Source: Nitrospirota bacterium (GTDB taxonomy: Bacteria > Nitrospirota > Nitrospiria > Nitrospirales > Nitrospiraceae). From it: DNA of 12,731 nt. The stretch is from assembly GCA_020028195.1 (NCBI GenBank), contig JAHWYE010000013.1, positions 1 to 12,731 of the forward strand, written 5' to 3'. A model generated the notes under the pieces. It saw only the letters and a program-made list of their open reading frames with translations, did no database searches and had not been told where the DNA came from. The position numbers were made by a program, and so were the translations under genes. Shown in pieces: positions 6,574-12,731 of this stretch. How positions within the stretch are numbered: the stretch's first letter is position 1; each line of letters begins with the position of its first letter.

Positions 6574-7730
6574 GACAGAGCGGATGGAAGGGGAGCACCA
6601 GGCGAGAGGTAACCCGGAGCACCGGAGGGCAGCGACGCGCCTCCATGAAACTCGGCCACAATCCTCGCCACATCGTCGCTACTGGAGGCACGCACCATAA
6701 GTCCGCGCATGGTCGCTGCATGGGGAAACCCTTTGCAATACCAGCCGAGATGTTTCCGCATCCGCGGGAACCGCTCCGTTCCGAAAAGGGTTTCGAACCG
6801 GCGGGCATGTTCTAGCATCACCCGAAACCGTTCGTCGAGGGGGACCTCCTCATCGTGCACGGGCAGGGAGTCCATCCCCAACGTCGCTCGCGCCATCTCT
6901 TTTCTACGGAAGAACCAGGGACTGCCGAGCGCGCCACGTCCGACCAGCACGCCATGCACCGCGCTGGATCGAACCCGGCGAACGATGTCCTGCATCGAGT
7001 GCAGATCACCGTTTCCCAACAGCAGGGTGCTGGTCTGATGAGCCAACAATGCTGCCCGCTCGATCGCGGTCCAATCCGCCTCCCCTCGGTACATCTGCTC
7101 CAACGTCCGTCCATGCACCGAAATGACTGCCGGCTGCTCTTCCAGCAGATGACTGACCCATTCCTCGATGACATCCGTCTCGTACCCGAGGCGCGTTTTC
7201 ACAGAGAGCGGGATCATTCGGCGTGGTGGACCCGACACCCCCTGCCGTCGCAGATTGATGGCCTGAATGAGATCCGCTCGCGCGGACTTCAGGCCGGCCG
7301 CGCTCAGGCGCTGGCCTGCCGTCCAGTCCAGGATGCCCTGACGCGCGGCGCGCATGATGGCATGGGCGAGATCCGGCGTCCGGATCAGGCCAGCGCCGGA
7401 CCCAGACGCGGCCACGTTCCGGGAAGGACATCCCATGTTGATATCCAGCCCGTCGAATCCCAATTCGCAAACGACATGAGCGGCTTGATAAAAGAGGTCA
7501 GGATCCTTGCCGTACAACTGCGCCACTATAGGCCGCTCGTGCTCACTATACAGGAGCGAGCACAGAAGATGATCCGGACCTCGGCAGATGTCTCCCACGC
7601 TCGTGAATTCCGTGAAGGTCACATCCGGCGCACCCTGCATGGCCACCACCAGCCGAAAGGCGGCATCGGTGACCCCGTCCATCGGGGAAAGCCCGATAAT
7701 GGGTTGGGGAAGAGTGTTCCAGAAGCTCAT
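6564..7730 (-). CDS. dus: tRNA-dihydrouridine synthase
   Basis: This FMN- and NADPH-dependent enzyme reduces specific uridines in the tRNA D-loop. The 388-aa protein has the TIM-barrel start LSPMDGVTDAAFR (14-26), QLYGKDP (71-77), the catalytic cysteine Cys101 in DINMGCPSRNVAASGSGAGL, SVKTRLGYE (176-184), SVHGRTLEQMYRGEADW (204-220) and the FMN phosphate site LLGNGD...GVLVGRGALGSPWFF. Position 45 is Val in TEFTSVGD, where many members have TEMVSA. It is longer than the usual 320-345 aa, mainly through an insert at about 134-170 and a Pro/Gly-rich tail. The start at 7730 gives the normal N-terminus; the longer frame to 7802 enters the MNIO gene. It begins 13 bp after the MNIO stop and overlaps maf. 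The subgroup (A, B or C) is not clear. Confidence 0.93.
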   Translation of the reverse strand: MSFWNTLPQPIIGLSPMDGVTDAAFRLVVAMQGAPDVTFTEFTSVGDICRGPDHLLCSLLYSEHERPIVAQLYGKDPDLFYQAAHVVCELGFDGLDINMGCPSRNVAASGSGAGLIRTPDLAHAIMRAARQGILDWTAGQRLSAAGLKSARADLIQAINLRRQGVSGPPRRMIPLSVKTRLGYETDVIEEWVSHLLEEQPAVISVHGRTLEQMYRGEADWTAIERAALLAHQTSTLLLGNGDLHSMQDIVRRVRSSAVHGVLVGRGALGSPWFFRRKEMARATLGMDSLPVHDEEVPLDERFRVMLEHARRFETLFGTERFPRMRKHLGWYCKGFPHAATMRGLMVRASSSDDVARIVAEFHGGASLPSGAPGYLSPGAPLPSALSCA

Positions 7731-7743
7731 GGCATGGCTCTCG

Positions 7744-8847
7744 TTACCCGCAGATAAGCTCATTGGCCGCCTGAAACGCCGCCCGCAGCTCCGATGCTTC
7801 ACGGGCCGCTACCTCGGCCGCGCTCGGCATCATCTCGCCGACAAATTTACAGAAACAATCCAGCTTGAGCAGGAAAAAGTCGTAGGGAGCCTCGACAGTC
7901 CTCGGCTCCCTGAACCAGTAATCTAGGAACGAAGTGAGCGTCATCTCATGGCGGTCCAACAAGCGGCAGGTCTGCGGAAACATCTCTCGCAGATCACCTC
8001 CCCATTCCAGAATCTCGCACGGCAGGTATGACCGGCGATAGACCGACAAGGCTTCCGGCTCCAGCCCTGGTAACGGAAGTCCGGCTACAGACGCATCAAT
8101 GTTGCCGGTCACGACGCGGGCGTAGAGATCGTATTGCCGAAGCAGCTCGTTCGATCCCGCCTCATCGTTGGCGCGAGCCGAAGCAGGCTGCTTGGCCAAG
8201 CCCACGCGAAATTCTTCAGGCGAACAGGCCGGCGCACGATACTCATTCCACCGCCAGGACCATCGGCCGAACCGTTCGCAAAACCGATCGAACTCCAGGA
8301 CGATTTGGGGCACTGCCTTCGTGTCCACCTCCAGCGCCATACCTTTGAGGTGCGACAGCCCGGGGTGGGAGAGGACTTGCGCCAGCATGTCGAAGAGCAG
8401 CTCCGGGATCGGCGCGCTGTGAACGTCAAGCCACCAGGGAAGGCTCCCAGGCGGCATGCCTGTTCCCTGTTCAGCGAGGCCGGCCACGTGGATCTGCACC
8501 ACCCGCTCCAGCGGAAACGCATCCAGGAATTCGGAGAGAAATTCCGTCACAGGACGACGCCCCTCGCCTGAGTAGCGATAGACCGTCCACAGGTGACCGA
8601 TGTCCAGGACCACCCCGCATGGCGCCAACTCCGCAATGCGGCGAAAAAACTCCGCCATGGACAGCTCGCCGAATCCAAAATAGGTCAGCGGCGGCGTTTC
8701 GAGCAACAGCAAGGGACCGGGCCCAAAGGGCGTGCCGCAGTGCTGGTCGAGGGCGCTTTGCACCATCCCAATGTTCCGGGCTGTAACGTCGGCGCTCAGC
8801 GGCGTAAACAGGGGCGGCAGGTAGGTCCCAAACGAGTAGCCTGCCAT
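7744..8847 (-). CDS. DUF692/MNIO multinuclear iron oxidase, C-terminal part fused to a DUF2063/MbnC-like domain
   Basis: MNIO (DUF692) enzymes use two or three iron atoms in a TIM barrel to modify cysteine-containing peptides, as MbnB does in methanobactin synthesis. These 367 aa contain barrel strands 4-8 with the conserved ligand positions: E50 in LLLETP, D82 and H85 in VVLDIGHLW, H120 in VQIHVAG, D141 and H143 in WLDVHSAPIPE, and E173 in ALEVD. Residues 1-20 (MAGYSFGTYLPPLFTPLSAD) are the strand 3-helix 3 link and need the preceding fragment to complete the barrel. From about 233 to 340 (QYDLYARVV, VYRRSYLPCEILEWGGDLREMFPQTCRLL) the sequence resembles helical DUF2063/MbnC-type partner proteins. 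The reading frame is continuous with the upstream fragment except for one TAG directly before this ATG. There is no ribosome binding site of its own, so it needs reinitiation or readthrough. Confidence 0.8.
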   Translation of the reverse strand: MAGYSFGTYLPPLFTPLSADVTARNIGMVQSALDQHCGTPFGPGPLLLLETPPLTYFGFGELSMAEFFRRIAELAPCGVVLDIGHLWTVYRYSGEGRRPVTEFLSEFLDAFPLERVVQIHVAGLAEQGTGMPPGSLPWWLDVHSAPIPELLFDMLAQVLSHPGLSHLKGMALEVDTKAVPQIVLEFDRFCERFGRWSWRWNEYRAPACSPEEFRVGLAKQPASARANDEAGSNELLRQYDLYARVVTGNIDASVAGLPLPGLEPEALSVYRRSYLPCEILEWGGDLREMFPQTCRLLDRHEMTLTSFLDYWFREPRTVEAPYDFFLLKLDCFCKFVGEMMPSAAEVAAREASELRAAFQAANELICG

Positions 8848-9252
8848 CTACTTGGCCGCGCATTCATGATTCATCCAATAACTGCCAAGCGCGCGAAGGT
8901 GAGTTGATGCGGCGACCAACTCTGATTCCACTGGATAGCTTGCCTCCAAGTCCGGTTGGGTGATCCACAGCCCTTCGGCATGGTAGGCCAGCAGAACGTC
9001 GGGAAGCCGCCGCCGCACCAGGGTCAAGGCCGCCTGCGCCGCCTTAAATATTTCCAGATACCCGTAACGGAGCCCCCGTGCCTCCAGGGCAGCGACCAGC
9101 TCAAACAGGTCAGGCGAATAGACGTCCACGGACAGGCCGAGGCCATGGAACGGTACCCGGGACCAGCGCCAAAGAAACTCTCGGTCAACAGAGGTCATAA
9201 TCCGCACGATGTGGTGAAGGGATCCGGAACCATGCGGCGACAGTGTAATCAT
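8848..9252 (-). CDS. DUF692/MNIO iron oxidase, N-terminal part ending at an in-frame TAG
   Basis: This fragment of 134 aa holds the first three barrel strands of the DUF692 fold: GLGLSVDVYSPDLFELV (37-53) with YLEIF (65-69), then LLAYHAEGLWIT (87-98) with ligand H91, then GSYWMNHECAAK (123-134) with ligand H129. It stops at TAG (8850-8848), and the next codon is the ATG of the second part in the same frame, so together they give one normal barrel of about 500 aa. Start choice is uncertain: ATG 9252 follows an upstream in-frame stop, while ATG 9198 (residue 19) sits closer to the usual N-terminus; neither has a good ribosome binding site. It is the first gene of the operon with dus and maf and divergent from the CBS-PilZ gene. 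It may be a nonsense-disrupted gene or a true split. Confidence 0.75.
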   Translation of the reverse strand: MITLSPHGSGSLHHIVRIMTSVDREFLWRWSRVPFHGLGLSVDVYSPDLFELVAALEARGLRYGYLEIFKAAQAALTLVRRRLPDVLLAYHAEGLWITQPDLEASYPVESELVAASTHLRALGSYWMNHECAAK

Positions 9253-9307
9253 GAAGGGCGCTGTTTGACAAGGGAATCATCGAACCTGACCAAGCTGTGA
9301 ACCAATC

Positions 9308-9316
9308 TGCTATACT
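9308..9316 (+). promoter_or_regulatory. Extended -10 element for the CBS-PilZ gene
   Basis: TGCTATACT has the TGn extension plus a good -10 hexamer (9311-9316), which can work without a strong -35 box; the best upstream match is CTGACC at 9286-9291 with a long 19-bp spacer. Transcription would start near 9323, about 65 nt before the ATG at 9389. No convincing promoter was seen for the divergent MNIO operon in the same 136-bp gap. Confidence 0.45.
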
Positions 9317-9388
9317 TGTGGATACGCCGCTTTCGTCGAAGCACAACACGACCAGAACCTGCTGCAGGCGGAAGGGCCCCCGCGAACG

Positions 9389-10162
9389 ATGACTCGGGCC
9401 AAGGACAGGGTTCGCAATGCAGCAGGTCATCATTCATCTCTTGTGGTGATCCACGTGATAACCCCGGGCGTGATCCAAATTCCCGGAGACGTGACGGTCA
9501 GTGAGGCCGCCCTCCTCATGCATAAGGAGCGGGTCCCCTGCCTGTTGATCAAGGACACTGAGAGCAGCATCGGCATCATGACCCCCTCAGACATCGTCTA
9601 TAAGGTGGTGGCGCAGGGGCTCAATCCCGATGACGTGGAGGCCCGCACGATCATGTCCCGACCGGTGCAGTCTATCGAATTCGACCGGCCGGCCGAGGAT
9701 GCGACCACCGTCATGGCTTCCACAGGGGTTCCGCTGCTCATCGTCACGAAAGAAAGCCAGCCCATCGGAGTCTTGACCGCTTGTGACTTGGTCCTCTCGC
9801 CGAAGCGGTGCAAGTCTCGGATTCCGGCCTCACTGAAAATCCATGACGGAAAGGCCCATGAGGCCGAGCAGTCCGCGACCATCACGCAGTTGAGCCATCT
9901 AGGCGCTCTGGTCGAAACCTCCGCCTCCGTTCCGTCCGGCACCGGTGTGAGCCTCAACTTTTCCCTGCCCGGCTCCGATCGTCCCCTCACGGCTCACGCG
10001 ACGGTCCTGAAAAGCGATGACCATGCGCACAGAGGGAAGACCGGCCAGGCCCCGCTCAAGCACAGCGTGGAGATGCTGTTCACTCACCTGTCGGTGTCAG
10101 ACCAGACTCAGATCAAAGCCTGGGTAATTCGGACCCTCTCGAAAAAGTCCGGAGAGGCATGA
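9389..10162 (+). CDS. CBS-pair protein with C-terminal PilZ-like domain
   Basis: This is a cytoplasmic 257-aa signalling protein. Residues about 20-135 form two CBS motifs: VIQIPGDVTVSEAALLM...GIMTPSDIVYKVV (28-74) and IMSRPVQSIEFDRPAEDATTVMA...PIGVLTACDLVL (88-136). CBS pairs bind adenine nucleotides such as AMP, ATP or c-di-AMP. Residues about 138-250 look like PilZ: an Arg-containing entry (KRCKSRIPASLKI), a TQLSHLGALVET turn in place of the classic D/N-x-S-x-x-G, PSGTGVSLNFSLP, and an ending VEMLFTHLS. The first arginine motif is only partly conserved, so c-di-GMP binding is uncertain. The ATG at 9389 has GAAGGG about 13 nt upstream. A protein reading both adenine nucleotides and c-di-GMP is plausible but inferred. 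It stands alone, divergent from the MNIO operon. Confidence 0.8.
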   Translation: MTRAKDRVRNAAGHHSSLVVIHVITPGVIQIPGDVTVSEAALLMHKERVPCLLIKDTESSIGIMTPSDIVYKVVAQGLNPDDVEARTIMSRPVQSIEFDRPAEDATTVMASTGVPLLIVTKESQPIGVLTACDLVLSPKRCKSRIPASLKIHDGKAHEAEQSATITQLSHLGALVETSASVPSGTGVSLNFSLPGSDRPLTAHATVLKSDDHAHRGKTGQAPLKHSVEMLFTHLSVSDQTQIKAWVIRTLSKKSGEA

Positions 10163-10188
10163 TCGTCTGCAGAACGGACCCCGCACTT

Positions 10189-10217
10189 TTGACCGGCTGC
10201 CCACGACTTGATAAAAT
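10189..10217 (+). promoter_or_regulatory. Sigma70-type promoter of the LOG-family gene
   Basis: TTGACC (10189-10194) and TAAAAT (10212-10217) are spaced by 17 bp. Transcription would start near 10224, leaving a leader of about 40 nt before the ATG at 10264, which has a weak GGAAG ribosome binding site. Confidence 0.75.
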
Positions 10218-10263
10218 CTAAACTCTACAGACTACGCAGCTATCGACGAACCGGAAGCGACAC

Positions 10264-11355
10264 ATGAAAGCCGGGAACGCATCAGGCCGATCAGTCCTCA
10301 GCAACGAGGACATCCTGACACAAGTCCAGGCCTTGTTGGAGGGACCGCAGGACGATCTGCAGAGGGTCCTGCTGAAGGAGATCCTTGTGGGGGTCCTGAA
10401 ATTGGGCGAGACCCCGCTCGACACGCTCGACCTCAAGATCTTGAATCGGACCCTCAAGGAGCTCCGCTATGCCTTCAGGGTGTTCTATCGCTATCGCGAT
10501 CGACCCAAGGTGAGCGTATTCGGGTCGGCCAGGACGCAACCGGACGACCCCAACTATGAGTTGGCCTACCGGTTTGCCAGTCAGGTCGTGCAGCGCGGAT
10601 ACATGGTGATCACGGGCGGGGCTGACGGAATCATGAAGGCAGCTCAGCAGGGCGCCGGACGGGAGAACAGTTTCGGCGTCAACATCATGCTGCCGTTCGA
10701 GCAGGGAGCCAATACCGTCATCGCAGATGATCCGAAACTGATCACCTTCAAATACTTCTTCACGCGCAAGCTGATGTTCCAAAAAGAAGCGAACGCAATC
10801 GCGCTCTTCCCTGGTGGATTCGGCACGCATGACGAAGGCTTTGAGGTGCTGACGCTCGCCCAGACTGGTAAGAGTGACCCGCAGCCGATCGTCTGCCTCC
10901 AGGCTCCTGGTTGCGATTATTGGGACCGCTGGCACGAGTTCATTACCGGTCAACTCCTGTCCCGACGACTGATCAACGAAGAGGACCTCAGCCTGTTTAA
11001 GATTTTCGACTCGGAGGAGGCCGCAGTCAAGGAGATCGAGACCTTCTACCGCAACTACCATTCGCTTCGGTTCGTGGACCGGCAACTAGCCATGCGGATC
11101 AAGCATCGACTCTCGGACGACCAGCTCACAACGATCAATCAGGAGTTCAGTGACTTGCTGGTGGAGGGATCGTTCGAGCAACGAGGCCCGCTGCCTGAGG
11201 AACTGGACGAACTAGCGCTGAAAGACCTTCCTCGATTGGTCTTTTTCTTTAACCGGCGGAGCGCCGGTCGGCTCCGGCAGCTCATCGACCGGATCAATGC
11301 CTTCTCGGCCCTTGGCAATGGAACGACACGCGCTGAAGGGTTCCCGCCGAACTAA
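10264..11355 (+). CDS. LOG-family protein (nucleoside 5'-monophosphate phosphoribohydrolase-like)
   Basis: This is a cytoplasmic 363-aa protein. Residues 81-262 form the Rossmann-like LOG domain: VSVFGSARTQPDDPNYELA (83-101), ITGGADGIMKAAQQGA (116-131), RKLMFQKEANAIALFPGGFGTHDEGFE (168-194) with the PGGxGTxxE signature at 183-191, and VLTLAQTGK. In characterised relatives (LOG, PpnN) this motif binds the nucleotide and the Glu acts in cleaving the N-glycosidic bond of AMP-like substrates; older annotations say lysine decarboxylase. The protein adds about 80 helical N-terminal residues and about 100 C-terminal residues, making it longer than the 180-220 aa LOG core but shorter than PpnN. It is probably monocistronic, since the next gene has its own promoter. 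Confidence 0.88.
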   Translation: MKAGNASGRSVLSNEDILTQVQALLEGPQDDLQRVLLKEILVGVLKLGETPLDTLDLKILNRTLKELRYAFRVFYRYRDRPKVSVFGSARTQPDDPNYELAYRFASQVVQRGYMVITGGADGIMKAAQQGAGRENSFGVNIMLPFEQGANTVIADDPKLITFKYFFTRKLMFQKEANAIALFPGGFGTHDEGFEVLTLAQTGKSDPQPIVCLQAPGCDYWDRWHEFITGQLLSRRLINEEDLSLFKIFDSEEAAVKEIETFYRNYHSLRFVDRQLAMRIKHRLSDDQLTTINQEFSDLLVEGSFEQRGPLPEELDELALKDLPRLVFFFNRRSAGRLRQLIDRINAFSALGNGTTRAEGFPPN

Positions 11356-11415
11356 CTGCCGACACGCTCACGCTCCGCAACCGACGACCTTCCTGTCCCC
11401 AGTCACATAGACATT

Positions 11416-11443
11416 TTGTCCGACCAGCCAGTCATGATATAGT
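11416..11443 (+). promoter_or_regulatory. Sigma70-type promoter of the DHH phosphoesterase gene
   Basis: TTGTCC (11416-11421) and TATAGT (11438-11443) are spaced by 16 bp. The expected start near 11450 leaves about 7 nt before the ATG at 11457, too little for a ribosome binding site. The GTG at 11442 lies inside the -10 box and cannot be the start of this transcript's product. Confidence 0.65.
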
Positions 11444-11456
11444 GGGGTCGCGTCTT

Positions 11457-12338
11457 ATGAACCGTTCTCATCCTCAGAAGGGCCCAGCCTATCCCCCCGA
11501 TGTTGTGATGTACCACGCAGAGTGTTCCGACGGTTTCGGCGCGGCCTGGGCACTCTGGAAGAAGTTTCCATCGGCCCGGTTTATTCCGGTGAAGCACGGA
11601 AACTCCCCGCCTGCCGGCATCGCCGGGCGACATGTTGTCATCGTGGACTTCAGCTACCCACGCGAGACGCTGGAAGCGATGGCGAGGGAAACGGCCGGTT
11701 TACAAGTCCTGGATCATCACATCACCGCCGAGAAAGCCCTGGCTGGTCTCCCCTTCGCGTACTTTGATCAGAAGAAATCCGGCGCAGTGCTGGCCTGGGA
11801 ATGGGCACACCCGGAGCCAGCGCCCTGGCTTCTCCAATACATCCAGGACAAAGACCTCTGGCACTGGGCCCTGCCCGCCAGCCGCGAGATCAACGCCGCC
11901 CTCGCATCCTATCCGTACAACTTTCACGTCTGGGACGAGCTGCGCCAGGTAACGCTTGAAGCGGAAGGCCGGGCGATCCTGCGATACGAGAACGAGTTGG
12001 TCGGCAAGATCGCGGTGGAAGCTGCGCTGGTCTCCTTCCACAACGAGACCGTGCCGGCGGTCCAGAGCGCCGTGCTCACCAGCCAACTCGGCGAACGACT
12101 GTCAGCCGGCTACCCGTTCTGCGTCATCTGGCACGACCGGGACGGCCGCCGCTACTACAGCCTGCGGTCGCGCGAAGACGGGGCGGACGTCGCCGCCATC
12201 GCGACTTCATACGGAGGGGGCGGTCACACACACGCCGCCGGTTTCTCGGTCCCTCTCGGCCCAGACAGCCCATCGCCTGTTGACTCGCTCACGCCAGACG
12301 CACGGCAAAAGGACCATGATTCCTCTCCACGACGATAA
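11457..12338 (+). CDS. DHH/DHHA1-family phosphoesterase
   Basis: This 293-aa cytoplasmic protein should be a Mn-dependent hydrolase acting on short RNA, cyclic dinucleotides or related phosphodiesters. The DHH domain shows motif I as YHAECSDGFGAAW (19-31; His20 and Asp25 in place of the more usual HxNPDxD), motif II VDFSY with Asp64, motif III LDHH (85-88) and motif IV DKD (131-133). The DHHA1 domain ends in GGGGHTHAAGF (253-263), which binds substrate. The exact substrate cannot be told. Start choice: ATG 11457 follows the promoter by only a few bases, while ATG 11508, directly before the YHAE motif, is an alternative with no ribosome binding site. The last 23 bp overlap the start of the truncated rhomboid gene. 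Confidence 0.85.
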   Translation: MNRSHPQKGPAYPPDVVMYHAECSDGFGAAWALWKKFPSARFIPVKHGNSPPAGIAGRHVVIVDFSYPRETLEAMARETAGLQVLDHHITAEKALAGLPFAYFDQKKSGAVLAWEWAHPEPAPWLLQYIQDKDLWHWALPASREINAALASYPYNFHVWDELRQVTLEAEGRAILRYENELVGKIAVEAALVSFHNETVPAVQSAVLTSQLGERLSAGYPFCVIWHDRDGRRYYSLRSREDGADVAAIATSYGGGGHTHAAGFSVPLGPDSPSPVDSLTPDARQKDHDSSPRR

Positions 12339-12537
12339 CCCGACTGAGATCACACCGATCCTGACCATCGCCTTCATCGTCGCCTGCACGCTGGTCTTTC
12401 TGTACCAGGTCTCGCTCCCCGAGGAGTCGGGACGACTGTTCATCCTGCGCTACGGGGCCATTCCGGCAGCGGTGTTTGTGAGAGAGATGGCGTTGCGTGG
12501 AATGCGGGTGGAGGCGAAGCAAGAGGATGCTGGGTAA
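12316..12537 (+). pseudogene. Truncated rhomboid intramembrane protease gene (N-terminus only)
   Basis: The 73-aa frame begins MIPLHDDNPTEITPILT, then a membrane helix (TIAFIVACTLVFLYQVSL, about 17-34) and FILRYGAIPAAVF (42-54). This is the standard N-terminus of bacterial rhomboid proteases, which normally continue through five more helices with a GxSG serine and a histidine. Here the similarity ends at about residue 54 (near base 12477), and the frame closes after an unrelated tail, EMALRGMRVEAKQEDAG. No catalytic residue remains, so the gene is a remnant, or at most encodes a one-helix membrane peptide. An AAAAGGA sequence ends 2 nt before the ATG, which lies inside the DHH gene end. Confidence 0.65.
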
Positions 12538-12731
12538 GTCATCAAAGACTGTAATTGGGTTGATCCTCTTCAGCATGGGTTTCCTAGTTGTATTCTTTCT
12601 CTTGAGTCTGTTGGGCGGTGTTCAACCTGCTAAGGTTGTCGAATTGCTAATCGGACTCCCGACGGGCTGGTACCTATTAAAGAACGTCAAGCGTCTGTCT
12701 TCAGAAGAACTGAACTGCGCCGGGCTTTCCG
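12527..12731 (+). CDS. Small membrane protein, unknown (3' partial)
   Basis: From the ATG at 12527 a frame stays open to the right window edge (68 codons). It encodes a short basic start (MLGKSSK), a strong membrane helix (VIGLILFSMGFLVVFFLLSL, about 9-28) and a weaker hydrophobic segment (VVELLIGLPTGWYLL, about 36-50), then a polar stretch. No family is recognised. The ribosome binding site is poor (AAGAGG touches the ATG), and the frame overlaps the rhomboid remnant by 11 bp. The region is visibly AT-richer than the rest of the window. It could be a real gene on a foreign segment or an accidental open frame. Confidence 0.4.
   Translation, partial: MLGKSSKTVIGLILFSMGFLVVFFLLSLLGGVQPAKVVELLIGLPTGWYLLKNVKRLSSEELNCAGLS

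Noticed and set aside
6855..7757. 300-residue plus-strand open frame opposite dus
   Set aside because: Its composition is that of an antisense shadow of dus, with no motifs or ribosome binding site; dus on the other strand is unambiguous.
7731..7802. N-terminal extension of dus
   Set aside because: It runs into the MNIO gene end; the family N-terminus begins at the ATG at 7730.
9265..9270. Perfect TTGACA as a plus-strand -35 box
   Set aside because: No -10 hexamer lies 15-19 bp downstream; the good TATACT at 9311 is 40 bp away.
9185..9433. 82-residue minus-strand frame with CC near its start, considered as a precursor peptide for the MNIO
   Set aside because: It overlaps the CBS-PilZ gene start and the MNIO start in another frame, has no ribosome binding site, and lacks a leader/core layout.
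10132..10156. CCTCTC...GAGAGG hairpin at the end of the CBS-PilZ gene as a terminator
   Set aside because: It lies inside the coding end and no T-run follows.
11956..12315. Upstream part of the frame that contains the rhomboid remnant
   Set aside because: It is a shadow of the DHH gene in another frame; only the part from the ATG at 12316 resembles a protein family.

Overview
This 12.7 kb window is a dense bacterial chromosome segment from a GC-rich genome. Almost every base is coding, with no rRNA, tRNA, CRISPR array or intact mobile element visible. The gene styles suggest Nitrospirota, most likely Nitrospira or a relative: a bS22/COX24-type mini-ribosomal protein beside a small conserved unknown, a CBS-PilZ protein, a LOG-DHH pair, and a rhomboid N-terminus starting MIPLHDDNP. 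This assignment is inference from general family knowledge, not a computed match.

Layout. (1) Bases 2-607 (+) hold a secreted SLT-type lytic transglycosylase, cut by the left window edge. Its 3' end overlaps the convergent nadB by 38 bp. (2) nadB (L-aspartate oxidase) and an upstream lipoprotein gene form a two-gene minus-strand operon joined by an ATGA overlap. A strong promoter sits so close to the first ATG that the mRNA looks leaderless. (3) Divergently, bS22 and a 77-aa unknown form a plus-strand pair with their own promoter. Two perfect inverted repeats lie between the divergent promoters. (4) An MsbA-type ABC half-exporter faces a secreted protein of unknown function. (5) Bases 5944-9252 (-) form a tight operon: a DUF692/MNIO-family iron oxidase split by an in-frame amber codon, then a tRNA-dihydrouridine synthase (dus), then maf. 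(6) Divergent from it lie a CBS-PilZ protein, a LOG-family protein and a DHH/DHHA1 phosphoesterase, the last two each with a good promoter of its own. (7) At the right edge a rhomboid protease gene keeps only its first membrane segment, then the sequence turns AT-richer and carries a small membrane-protein ORF running off the window.

How the genes work together. Several genes concern nucleotide and RNA turnover or quality: NadB starts NAD synthesis, Maf removes non-canonical nucleotides, Dus modifies tRNA, LOG proteins act on nucleoside monophosphates, and DHH proteins cleave short RNA or cyclic nucleotides. The most unusual locus is the MNIO gene. It has all the expected metal-ligand positions, a C-terminal helical domain resembling the DUF2063/MbnC-type partners usually encoded separately, no recognisable precursor peptide nearby, and a TAG codon directly before an ATG that divides the reading frame after the third barrel strand.
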